A stretch of DNA of 36,242 nucleotides from Nocardioides sp. (GCA_025966445.1 JAICRP010000004.1:1-36242); one strand, 5' to 3'; positions 27,491 to 36,188 are shown, counted from the stretch's first letter. Notes: generated from the sequence alone by a model not told the origin. Numbers and translations: made by a program.

Positions 27491-27802
27491 TCACCCCTCG
27501 ACGTACGTCGCCATGGCCCTGCGCACGCCGTCGCGCCGCATCCGCTCGGCGGCCTCGGGTGAGCTGATCAGCCGCTGCAGGTCCTCGAGGCGGCCGCGGA
27601 CGGGGCGGTACGGCGCCACGAGCGTGGCGCGTCCGGCTGCCGGCATGCGTCGCTCGACGAGCAACGCGACCTGGTTGGCCACTGTCGGGTCGACGAACGG
27701 GCGAGCCGTGAAGCCGGCCGACTCGAAGACGGAGGTGCGGGTGGGCGAGGCCAGCCAGGCCTCCACGTCGTCGACGTCGTAGGTGATCAGGACGGTGGTC
27801 AT
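27491..27802 (-). CDS. Small ABM-like protein, paralogue 2
   Basis: MTTVLITYDVDDVEAWLASPTRTSVFESAGFTARPFVDPTVANQVALLVERR...RRAMATYVEG; parallels paralogue 1. Confidence 0.75.
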   Translation of the reverse strand: MTTVLITYDVDDVEAWLASPTRTSVFESAGFTARPFVDPTVANQVALLVERRMPAAGRATLVAPYRPVRGRLEDLQRLISSPEAAERMRRDGVRRAMATYVEG

Positions 27803-27861
27803 GGTGCGCTCCTCGGGATCGGTGTCGGACCCCGAACGATCCGCTCCCCACTGTCGCGACG

Positions 27862-27880
27862 CATGGGGCAGGACCGACAG
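27862..27880 (-). promoter_or_regulatory. LAL-cluster element, copy B
   Basis: Minus strand CTGTCGGTCCTGCCCCATG; upstream of 27802. Confidence 0.65.
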
Positions 27881-27907
27881 GTTCCCCGCGACGCCCACCG
27901 AGCCGGA

Positions 27908-27929
27908 TTGTCGGTTCTCCCCCATGTGG
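27908..27929 (+). promoter_or_regulatory. LAL-cluster element, copy C
   Basis: TTGTCGGTTCTCCCCCATGTGG; upstream of 28001. Confidence 0.65.
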
Positions 27930-28000
27930 CGGAGGTGTCGGTCACGGCACTCTCGGTGTCATGAAGCCAGCCGGGCTTCACGACTCGCAAGGAGAGCTCC

Positions 28001-28402
28001 ATGACCGCCGTTCTTCACCACGTCGCCCTGACCGTCACCGACATGGAGGCCAGCCTCGCCTGGTACTCCGACCTGTTCGGGTTCAAGGAGCTCGCCCGCG
28101 AGGACCACCAGGGCGGCAACGGCGGGTACGGCGTCGTGCTCGGCCCCGAGGACTGGTCGATGTTCATCGTCCTGAACGAGCACCCGACCAACGCCGGCGA
28201 GGGTTTCGACCCGGTGCGCACCGGCCTCGACCACGTCGGCTTCACCGTGGAAGACCGCGAGACGCTCGACGAGTGGGTCGCCAAGCTCGAGGCGAGGGGC
28301 GTCACCTACAGCCCGGTCTCGGAGCACGGGTGGGGCTGGTCGCTGAACTTCCGCGATCCCGACGACGTGCAGCTCCAGCTCGTCGTGTTCGCCACCTCCT
28401 GA
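28001..28402 (+). CDS. VOC-family (glyoxalase/extradiol-fold) protein
   Basis: MTAVLHHVALTVTDMEASLAWYSDLFGFKELARE...GLDHVGFTVEDRETLDEWVAKLEARGV...FRDPDDVQLQLVVF. Confidence 0.93.
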   Translation: MTAVLHHVALTVTDMEASLAWYSDLFGFKELAREDHQGGNGGYGVVLGPEDWSMFIVLNEHPTNAGEGFDPVRTGLDHVGFTVEDRETLDEWVAKLEARGVTYSPVSEHGWGWSLNFRDPDDVQLQLVVFATS

Positions 28403-28416
28403 CTCCGGAACCCGAC

Positions 28417-29214
28417 ATGACCACCCGGATGCCCGCAGCGTTCATCGGACACGGCAACCCGATGCACGCGGTGCGGCCCAACAGGTACACCGACGCGTGG
28501 GCCGACTTCGGCCGCTCGGTGCCGCGCCCGAGGGCGATCCTGGTGATCTCGGCGCACTGGTACACCAACGCCACGGCGGTGACCGGGATGGTGCGTCCGC
28601 GCACGATCCACGACTTCTACGGGGTCCCTCAGGAGCTGTACGACGTGACGTACCCGGCGCCGGGCCTGCCCGAGCTCGCCGAGGAGGTCGCCGACCTGGC
28701 GAAGCCGACCTGGGTGGGCTGCGACATCGACTCCTGGGGCATCGACCACGGGACGTGGATGGTGCTGCGGCACGCCTTCCCCGACGCGTCGATCCCTGTC
28801 GTGCAGCTCTCGCTCAACGCGTTCGAGAGCTGGGACTACCACCTCGAGCTCGGTCGCAAGGTCGGTGAGCTGCGCGACCACGGCGTGCTCGTCATCGGCA
28901 GCGGCAACGTCGTGCACAACCTGCGTGCGGTCGACCGGTCCCGGCCGGACGAGGGATTCGCGTGGGCCCGTCGCTTCGACGAGGCCGCGAGGGGCGTCCT
29001 GCAGAGCGGCTCCCCCGCCGACGTGGCGTCGCTCGACGGCCACGCGGACTTCGCCGACGCGGTGCCGACCCCTGACCACTACCTGCCCCTGCTCTACATC
29101 GCGGGTCTCGCCGGCGACGAGCCGATGTCCGTGCTCGTGGACGGCTACCAGGGCGGCTCGCTGTCCATGGCGGCGTACACCGTCGGCCACGCAGGGGTCG
29201 TGACCGGGTCATGA
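28417..29214 (+). CDS. Class III extradiol ring-cleavage dioxygenase (LigB / 4,5-DOPA dioxygenase-like)
   Basis: AAFIGHGNPMHAV, LVISAHWYTNA, IDSWGIDHGTWMVLRHAFP, VIGSGNVVHNLR, DHYLPLLYIAGLAG. Confidence 0.93.
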   Translation: MTTRMPAAFIGHGNPMHAVRPNRYTDAWADFGRSVPRPRAILVISAHWYTNATAVTGMVRPRTIHDFYGVPQELYDVTYPAPGLPELAEEVADLAKPTWVGCDIDSWGIDHGTWMVLRHAFPDASIPVVQLSLNAFESWDYHLELGRKVGELRDHGVLVIGSGNVVHNLRAVDRSRPDEGFAWARRFDEAARGVLQSGSPADVASLDGHADFADAVPTPDHYLPLLYIAGLAGDEPMSVLVDGYQGGSLSMAAYTVGHAGVVTGS

Positions 29215-29648
29215 ACGCCGTCACCGTGGCCGGGATCATCTCCACGCTGTTGTTCCTGGGGAGCAACCTGCCGATGGTGGTGCGCGCGGCCCGCACCCGC
29301 GACGTGAGGTCGTACAGCCGCGGGAACCTGGTCATGACGAACATCGGCAACGCGGTCTACACCGTCTACGTCCTCAGCCTGCCCGCCGGCCCGATCTGGC
29401 TGCTGCACCTCGTCTACACCGCGGTCTCCGCCTTCATGCTCCTCGTCCACGTGTACTGGACTCCCCGCGTCCTCTCGACGTGGAACGCCCGGCTGCCTCG
29501 GCGACTCAGCCGACGTGGCGGCGTGCCCACCGGCACCACCACCGTGGCGCTGTTCCTCGACCTGGACGTCATGGAGTTCGGCGGTCAGGCCTCGACGTAC
29601 GCCGGAGCGGCCCAGGCGTCGCCGGCGACCCTCACGGCGCGTCGATGA
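29211..29648 (+). CDS. Small PQ-loop/SemiSWEET-like membrane protein
   Basis: ISTLLFLGSNLPMVVRAARTRDVRSYSRGNLVMTNIGNAVYTVYVLSLPAGPIWLLHLVYTAVSAFML; ATGA overlap with the dioxygenase. Confidence 0.65.
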   Translation: MNAVTVAGIISTLLFLGSNLPMVVRAARTRDVRSYSRGNLVMTNIGNAVYTVYVLSLPAGPIWLLHLVYTAVSAFMLLVHVYWTPRVLSTWNARLPRRLSRRGGVPTGTTTVALFLDLDVMEFGGQASTYAGAAQASPATLTARR

Positions 29649-30084
29649 CCGCCATCGTGCACCGCGAGATGCACGCGAGCTTGTCGTTGCCGTCGACGAT
29701 CCGGACCTCCCACACCTGGGTACGTCGACCCAACGAGATCGGTCGTGCAGTGCCGGTGACCCAGCCAGAGGTGACCGGTCGCAGGTGGTTGGCGTTGATC
29801 TCCATGCCGACACACGCCTGCCCGGGTGCGGCGACGAACGTGGCCGCGCAGCTGACCAAGGACTCGGCAAGCAGCACCGAGGCGCCCCCGTGCAGGATCC
29901 CGAACGGCTGGCGGGTACGGCTGTCGACCGGCATCCGACCGCTCAGGTAGTCCGCGCCGAGCTCGGTGAACTCGATGCCGAGGTGGCCGATCGCCGAGCC
30001 GGCGCTCAGCTCGTTGGCGTGGTCCAGGTCGGGACGACCCCGCCAGATCGCTTCGGTCTCAGGGGTGAGGAGCATGTCCTCCAT
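29632..30084 (-). CDS. PaaI-like hotdog-fold thioesterase
   Basis: MEDMLLTPETEAIWRGRPDL...GRMPVDSRTRQPFGILHGGASVLLAESLVSCAATF...GMEINANHLRPVTSGWVTGTARPISLGRRTQVWEVRI. Confidence 0.88.
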   Translation of the reverse strand: MEDMLLTPETEAIWRGRPDLDHANELSAGSAIGHLGIEFTELGADYLSGRMPVDSRTRQPFGILHGGASVLLAESLVSCAATFVAAPGQACVGMEINANHLRPVTSGWVTGTARPISLGRRTQVWEVRIVDGNDKLACISRCTMAVIDAP

Positions 30085-30139
30085 GGTTCCGGCTCGGCGG
30101 CACCGGCACAGCCGTGGAACTACCTCACTTGCGTCCGCG

Positions 30140-32092
30140 CTAGGCGGTCTGCTGGCTGGCCGCGACCAGCACCCCGCCCGCGTCGTAACCCTCCACGCGG
30201 ATGACGGCGCCGTCGGCGGCCGGGACGGTGACCTGGGTGGTGGCCCCGGCGGTGGCCTTCGTCGCGACCGGCCGACCGTTGACCCAGACGTCGATGCTGG
30301 CGACACCTCCGGTCGTGACGGTGAGCTTGCGCTTGCCCGCGCCGGCGGCCGCGGACACGAAGCGCAGCAGCCGCGGCGTCCGAGCGGCGAGCAAGGCGCC
30401 GGCCGCCGCCATCAGGTCGACGTTCTCCTCCAGGAGGTCACGCTTGGTCAGCAGGTGGAGCGAGTCCGGCACCACCCCGAGGTCCTCGACCGGCTGGCCG
30501 GACCGCGTTCCGACGCGCAGGCACCGGCGGAGCGCGACGCGCATCTGCACGCCCTTGGGCAGCTGCTTGAGCGGCCCACCGGTCCACTCGGTGCGCAGGT
30601 CCTCGTGGGTGACGACGTTCGCGCCACCGGCGCCGGTGTTGGCCTCGACCCCGAGCACCGGGCCGATCTCGTGGTCCTGGAAGCCGGCGGCGAAGATGTC
30701 GCAGGCGCTGTAGCACTGGGCGTCGGTCACCAGCACGACCGGACCCTGGTACACCTGGCCGACGCTGTTGACGACGTCGGCGGGGTACAGCGAGAACGCC
30801 GTCGAGTACGCCGAGGCCGTGGTCACCGCCTCCTCGAGCGAGGCCTTCCAGCCTTCGTAGTCGGCGACCGCCCGGGCCAGTCCGGTCGTGCTGGGCGAGC
30901 TCACGAACTGGAACGGCTCCGGCACGACGCGACGCGGGCTGAGGAACTGGAGCAGGAACTCCGCCGCGATGACGTAGCCGCCGCCGTTGCCGCGGACGTC
31001 CAGGACCAGGCCGTCGGGCGGCAGCACGGAGAGCACGCGCGCAACCTCGTTGACGAACCCTTCGATGTCCTGGTCCTGCATGTGGAAGGTGAAGATCCGC
31101 AGGTGCCCGAACGTGCCGCTCGGGGTGTCGACGATCCGCGCCTTGATCTCGTCGGGGCGGTTGGTCGGCACGGGCCCGGCCGCGAGCGGCGCGTCGACGC
31201 CGGCCCTGCGGGCGGCGTCCCGGGCGGCCTTGACCCCCTTGGCGCCCCTGGCGGCCTTCGGTGCCTTCCCCGGCTTCATGGACGCCGGCGCGAACAGCCG
31301 TCGCTTCGCCCGGCGGGTCAGCTCGGTGCGGAGGTCCATGCCGACCAGGTGGTGCGCGGCGGCGCGAACGCCGGACGGCAGCGACGGCAAGGTCCCGGGC
31401 GCGGTCACCTCGGCACCGGACTCGAAGACCCGCCACGGCACCCGGGTCTCGTGGGTCGCGCCGCCGACCTTGTAGGTGATGTCGACCCAGTCCTCGTCCG
31501 GCGGCAGCGACATGTTGATCGCGCGGAGGGTCATGTTCTGCAGGCCCTGCGTGAGCTGGGCCGCCTTGTTGCTGCCGGCCTCCCGCGCCGCGTTGGCCAC
31601 CACGGCGAGATGGATGGGGGTGCCGTTCCAGTGGGTCACCTCGACACCCGCCTTCAGCTGCGGGTCGCCGGTGATGTGGTCGAACGTCTTGGTCACGACG
31701 TACAACGTGCGCCCGTTGTCGACGCAACGCTCGAGGAAGACCCCGAGGAAGGCGAAGCCGGCGAATCGCGACGGCAGGATGTAGTTCGTGTGCAGGTCGT
31801 GCAGGCCGAGGAAGATCCGCTGGAGCTGCACGTGGAACTCCGTCTCGGTGAGCTCGGCCAGCCGGTGGCGCAGGAGGCGGAGTGCCTGCAGCGGGTCGAC
31901 GGCGTGCATGGCGCGCTTGAGTGGCAGGTGGACGTAGATCTCCTCGATCAGGATCTGGGCCTGGTCGAGCACGAGCCGACGCTGGGCGTCGGAGAGTGGG
32001 CCCTGCTCGATGTGGGTGCGGAACTGGGGCATGGTGCGGACGGTGCCCAGGCCGTGGTCGGCGGTCAGGGCGACGGTGTCGGGGTGGGTCAT
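30140..32092 (-). CDS. S41-family (tail-specific/Ctp-like) peptidase
   Basis: FGHLRIFTFHMQDQDIEGFVNEVARVLSVLPPDGLVLDVRGNGGGYVIAAEFLLQFL...GPVVLVTDAQCYSACDIFAAGFQDHEIGPVLG; SD GAGGAG before ATG 32092. Confidence 0.8.
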   Translation of the reverse strand: MTHPDTVALTADHGLGTVRTMPQFRTHIEQGPLSDAQRRLVLDQAQILIEEIYVHLPLKRAMHAVDPLQALRLLRHRLAELTETEFHVQLQRIFLGLHDLHTNYILPSRFAGFAFLGVFLERCVDNGRTLYVVTKTFDHITGDPQLKAGVEVTHWNGTPIHLAVVANAAREAGSNKAAQLTQGLQNMTLRAINMSLPPDEDWVDITYKVGGATHETRVPWRVFESGAEVTAPGTLPSLPSGVRAAAHHLVGMDLRTELTRRAKRRLFAPASMKPGKAPKAARGAKGVKAARDAARRAGVDAPLAAGPVPTNRPDEIKARIVDTPSGTFGHLRIFTFHMQDQDIEGFVNEVARVLSVLPPDGLVLDVRGNGGGYVIAAEFLLQFLSPRRVVPEPFQFVSSPSTTGLARAVADYEGWKASLEEAVTTASAYSTAFSLYPADVVNSVGQVYQGPVVLVTDAQCYSACDIFAAGFQDHEIGPVLGVEANTGAGGANVVTHEDLRTEWTGGPLKQLPKGVQMRVALRRCLRVGTRSGQPVEDLGVVPDSLHLLTKRDLLEENVDLMAAAGALLAARTPRLLRFVSAAAGAGKRKLTVTTGGVASIDVWVNGRPVATKATAGATTQVTVPAADGAVIRVEGYDAGGVLVAASQQTA

Positions 32093-32173
32093 GTGGACTC
32101 CTCGAGGAAGGTGCTCTTCCCCTAAGAGGACACCCGGGACCGGCGCCACGTACATGGCGGGTACGTTCGCCGC

Positions 32174-32593
32174 ATGCGCACCGGCACGGCCAGGATGGTC
32201 ATGGCCGCCGTGGTCCTGCTGGCCCTCCACGGTTGCGGCGCGGAGCAGGAACCCGCGGACGGGCCCAGCGCGACCCCCTCCGCGACGCCGACGTCCATCG
32301 ACATCCTGCGCATCGGTGACGACGGGGCGAGCGTCGTCCTGGAGGTGGGCGGGACGGCGACGGTGTTCCTCCCGAGGACGTACGTCTGGGAGGAGCCGGT
32401 GGTCGACGGGGACGCGGTGACCGTCAGCGCCGACGTGTCGGACGAGGGCGGCGCGAGCCGCTCGTGGACGGTCACCGGCCGTCGGGCCGGGACCGCGACG
32501 CTCACGCTGACGGGGTCTCCGGCCTGTCGGTCGGAGACCCCGTCGTGCGCGACACCGGACGTCGTGTGGTCCGCTCGTCTCACGGTCCGGTGA
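32174..32593 (+). CDS. Small hypothetical lipoprotein
   Basis: MRTGTARMVMAAVVLLALHGCGAEQEP... lipobox; TACGTT hexamer 6 nt before the ATG. Confidence 0.7.
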   Translation: MRTGTARMVMAAVVLLALHGCGAEQEPADGPSATPSATPTSIDILRIGDDGASVVLEVGGTATVFLPRTYVWEEPVVDGDAVTVSADVSDEGGASRSWTVTGRRAGTATLTLTGSPACRSETPSCATPDVVWSARLTVR

Positions 32594-32617
32594 CGACGGT
32601 TCCTCCTGTGCGTCCCC

Positions 32618-35600
32618 TCACGGAGCGCTCTGCGTCGCGATCCGCTCGACGATGTCCTTCTGCGCTTTGATCTGGGCCTCGGTCGAGGCCGGGTTCATCC
32701 GGATCGTCTCGGCCGCGAACATCACCGCTCCGAAGGTGGTGTCGGGTGCCGGCCCACCGACGGAGTCGACCGGCGTGTCCAGCTCCACCGACCCGTTCGC
32801 GAAGTTCAGCCAGGCGCCGAGCGCGTGCTGGTCGAAGATCACGTCGGCCGGCGACTTCGCCGGGTCCTGGAGCACCAGGGTGGCGTCGGCCCGGGAGTCG
32901 GCGTCCTTGCCCTCGCTGAACACCAGGCTCAGGTAGTTCACGATGTCCAGGTAGCACTGGAGCGTCGCGTCGTCGAACGTCTGGCCCTTGGGGCGGTACT
33001 GGTTGAGCCACCACCCGTGACCCTTGCTCTCCGTGGCGTTGCCGGTGACCAGCACGACGGCGGAGTCCGTGCTCGAACCCAGGTCGTCGTCGGACACCGT
33101 GACGTCCAGGTCGTAGGCGCAGGCGTCGCTGTACGCGTGGGTGGCCTCGAGCGAGACGTTGCGCGGGTGGATGCTCGGGCTGAGCGCCGGGTCGGGATCG
33201 ACGCCGGCGTCGTTGAGCGAGGTCTGCTCGTCCGGCGTCTCACCGGTGAGCGCGCCGTCCCAGTCCCACACGAAGGTCAGGTCGTCCGAGCCCGGGTCCT
33301 CCGAGCTGGCCGGGACGGTCAGATCCTCCCCCGCCTCCAGGATGAACGCCGACACGCCGTCGTAGACCTGCTCGCCCGAGGTGTCGATGACCGAGGTCGG
33401 GTCGACATTGGCGACGGTGGCCTGGGCGTCGTCGCTGCCCGTGCCGCTGTCGTCGTCGGTGACCTCCACGGTGACGGTGTAGGTGCCGTCGTCGCCGTAG
33501 GTGACCTGGGCAGTGGCCGTCCCCTGGTCGGCCGTGGCCCCACCGGTGTCACCCGGGCCCTTGGCGCCCTGCGTGGTGACCGCGACGGCCGGGTCGACGT
33601 CCGGACGGTACGACGTCCCGAGGTCGACGTTGCCCGAGTAGGTGTCCTGCCAGCCCGGGTCGACGAAGCTGGCCGCGACGGTGCGCGTCTCGTTCTCCTC
33701 CATGCCGGCCAGGTCGGCCAGGTCGACCGTCACCGTGGGCACCACGTTGGTCGTGTTGAACGAGACCGAGGTGGTGTCGGAGTACCCCGAGGCGTTGCTC
33801 ACCTGGAGGCCGACCGTGTGAGCGCCGTTGTCGCCGAACGCCCACGTGGGCGTGGCCGACGTCGAGTCGTCGTACGCGCCGTCGTTGTCGAGGTCCCAGG
33901 CGTACGACAGGGCGTCGCCCGCGTCGCCGCCGGCGGTCGAGCCGGTGCCGTCGAAGACGATGTCGCTGCCCTCGGGGCGGTCGCCGACCGGGGCGATCGC
34001 GGCACCCGGGTCGCACTCGTCCGGGGTGTCGGTGCTGACGGTGATGCTGCCCGCGTTGGCGGTGTCCGGGTCGGACGCCGCCGTCACGCCGAGCTCGTTG
34101 TCGGCGAACACGAACCACAGCCGGCACCAGTTCGCCCCGACACCCGCGGTGGCGGTGGGGTTCTGGATCGAGTCGGCAACCAGGTAGCCGGTGCGGGCGT
34201 CGTGGAAGCTGGGCGTGTCGGCCGTGTTCTTGAGGCCGAGCATCATCAGCCGCTCGTGCTTGTCCTTGCCGGTGGCGGCACCGTACTTGGCGATCAGCGC
34301 GGCCCGGACCTCCCACATGTTCATCGCCCAGATCCGGCCGTTGTTGTGCTCGCTGGTGCCGGCGAAGTCGCCGTACTCGAGCGAGTCGTCGTCGTAGGCC
34401 ACCCCGCGGATGCCGTTGGTGTAGTCGCCGTTGTTGTACTCGCCGTACACCGGGTCGTCGTTGATCGACGTCGCGAAGGCGTCGCTCCAGCCCTCCCCCA
34501 GCGAGCTGGACTGGATGCCACCGGCGAGGTTGCCGTCCGAGACGATCCGGCCGCTGATGCCGTGGGTGTACTCGTGGATGATCGTGTCGCGGTTGTTGGC
34601 CCGCTGTGTCCGCCTTGCCATCCCGCCGGGGTTGGTGTCGCCGACGTACATCTGCATCCGCGGCTTGGTCCCGTCGGCGCCGTTGGCGTTGAAGTTGGCG
34701 TTGTTGAGGCACTTGACCGGGTTGCCGCCGGAGTCGCACTGCTGGCCGGTGAAGTTCGCGTCCGACTCGGCCTCCACGGCGTCGCCGCCGGAGCCGCCGA
34801 GGCCGAAGTTGTCGTTCTGGAAGTTGCGGGCGGTCTCGGTGAAGCCCAGGTCGTAGGCGTAGTCGTGGTACCAGTTCGTGTAGTAGAAGAGCTGGGTCAC
34901 GACCGCGTCCCGGTCGGCGCCGGTGAGCGGCAGGTCGGCCTCGGCGCCGGCGACGCTGGCGCCCCACGGGTTGTTCCACGCGTAGTTCCAGTGCCGGTCG
35001 GCGTCGTGCGGCTGGTCGTCGGCCTGGGCGCTGTTGTCGCCCTCGGCGTCCTGGTAGGCGTTCACGTTGTTGCCCGACGTGGTGTCGCCGGCCGTGGCCC
35101 AGCCGGCCGGGAAGGTGATCTGGCTGCGCCCACCGGCCTCGGGGTCCTCGCCCTGGAAGACGGTGCCCTGATTGTCCTCGCTGACCTGGTTCTGCCGCAC
35201 GAGCACCTCACCGGTCACGGCGTCCACGAGCACGACGTACGACGCGTTGGAGGCACGGTCGGCCTGGACCTGCCACGCCGTGCGCGGACCCTCCGCCGTC
35301 CCCACGGTGACCAGCTCGGCCGCCACGGGCGCACCGGCGTAGTCGGGCACCGCCAGCGTGTTCTCGAACGTGACGGTGCCGTCCTGGGCGCCGAGCCGGC
35401 GCGCGCGCTCCGCGTCCTCGTGCGGCGCGACGGCGTCGGCCACCAGCGCGACGGCGTCGCCCGCCGTCAGCCTGGCCACGTCGGCGGCGCCGGCACCGCT
35501 CACGAAGCTGCTGCTCGCCAGCAGCACGCGGCCCCTGCCGTCGACGGTCACCAGCCCGGTGCCGCCGAACACGTCGCGTCCACCGCTGACCTGCTGGTAG

Positions 35601-35986
35601 CGCAGGAAGGTCGCGCCGTCGCTGGCGTCGCTCATCGTCAGGCGCAGCTCGTCGACCTCCTCCGGGGTCAACCCGAACTCGCCCTGGTGAGCCTTGAGGT
35701 AGGCGCGCGCGATCGCGTCCGGTGCGTCGTTGCTGGCCTTGGTCAGGGCGCCGTGTTCGGCGACCTTCAGGACGCTGGGCGCCCCGGCTTTGCCGTAGCG
35801 GCCGTCCTGGTCCGGCAGGCCCGCCTGGCCCGGCTCACTCGTGTCCGGGTCCTGCTGCTGCTTCTGGGCCACGGCCGACGGCGATCCGGACGCCGGCGGG
35901 CCCAACGCCACGATCGGCACGGCAACGCTCAGTGCCACGGTGGCCACCGCGGCCACGGAGAGACGTGTGGACATGATCGAGTTCAT
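32618..35986 (-). CDS. M36-family (fungalysin-like) secreted metalloprotease with PKD-like repeats
   Basis: Signal peptide, FTP-like propeptide, IIHEYTHGISGRI zinc motif, PKD-like repeats (DGTYTVTVEVTDDDSG; ATHAYSDACAYDLDVTVSDDDLGSS). Confidence 0.93.
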   Translation of the reverse strand: MNSIMSTRLSVAAVATVALSVAVPIVALGPPASGSPSAVAQKQQQDPDTSEPGQAGLPDQDGRYGKAGAPSVLKVAEHGALTKASNDAPDAIARAYLKAHQGEFGLTPEEVDELRLTMSDASDGATFLRYQQVSGGRDVFGGTGLVTVDGRGRVLLASSSFVSGAGAADVARLTAGDAVALVADAVAPHEDAERARRLGAQDGTVTFENTLAVPDYAGAPVAAELVTVGTAEGPRTAWQVQADRASNASYVVLVDAVTGEVLVRQNQVSEDNQGTVFQGEDPEAGGRSQITFPAGWATAGDTTSGNNVNAYQDAEGDNSAQADDQPHDADRHWNYAWNNPWGASVAGAEADLPLTGADRDAVVTQLFYYTNWYHDYAYDLGFTETARNFQNDNFGLGGSGGDAVEAESDANFTGQQCDSGGNPVKCLNNANFNANGADGTKPRMQMYVGDTNPGGMARRTQRANNRDTIIHEYTHGISGRIVSDGNLAGGIQSSSLGEGWSDAFATSINDDPVYGEYNNGDYTNGIRGVAYDDDSLEYGDFAGTSEHNNGRIWAMNMWEVRAALIAKYGAATGKDKHERLMMLGLKNTADTPSFHDARTGYLVADSIQNPTATAGVGANWCRLWFVFADNELGVTAASDPDTANAGSITVSTDTPDECDPGAAIAPVGDRPEGSDIVFDGTGSTAGGDAGDALSYAWDLDNDGAYDDSTSATPTWAFGDNGAHTVGLQVSNASGYSDTTSVSFNTTNVVPTVTVDLADLAGMEENETRTVAASFVDPGWQDTYSGNVDLGTSYRPDVDPAVAVTTQGAKGPGDTGGATADQGTATAQVTYGDDGTYTVTVEVTDDDSGTGSDDAQATVANVDPTSVIDTSGEQVYDGVSAFILEAGEDLTVPASSEDPGSDDLTFVWDWDGALTGETPDEQTSLNDAGVDPDPALSPSIHPRNVSLEATHAYSDACAYDLDVTVSDDDLGSSTDSAVVLVTGNATESKGHGWWLNQYRPKGQTFDDATLQCYLDIVNYLSLVFSEGKDADSRADATLVLQDPAKSPADVIFDQHALGAWLNFANGSVELDTPVDSVGGPAPDTTFGAVMFAAETIRMNPASTEAQIKAQKDIVERIATQSAP

Positions 35987-36188
35987 TCGAGCAACCCCCG
36001 TTGCTGGATCTCGCCCCGGGACCGTCAGCCCCGAGGCCTGTGCCCCGATGGTTCGTCAGCGGCGACCGTCTCTGCCATAGCCCATCTGGACTAGTCGACC
36101 TCGGCCCGGCCGCTGCCACCTCGGAAAAGGGCGTGAGTTTCGCCGCGCTACTGTCCCGGACACCACAGACGTGCTAAGCCCGAGGGTT

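Noticed and set aside
29966-32125. 719-aa plus-strand ORF opposite the S41 peptidase
   Set aside because: Antisense shadow; no recognisable domain.
32825-36094. 1089-aa plus-strand ORF opposite the M36 protease
   Set aside because: Antisense shadow; Val/Gly/Arg-rich nonsense translation versus a clear HEYTH metalloprotease on the minus strand.
35987-36100. 5' UTR of the M36 protease as a c-di-AMP (ydaO) riboswitch
   Set aside because: G-rich segments are present but I could not identify the conserved ydaO blocks; kept only the local SD hairpin as an observation.
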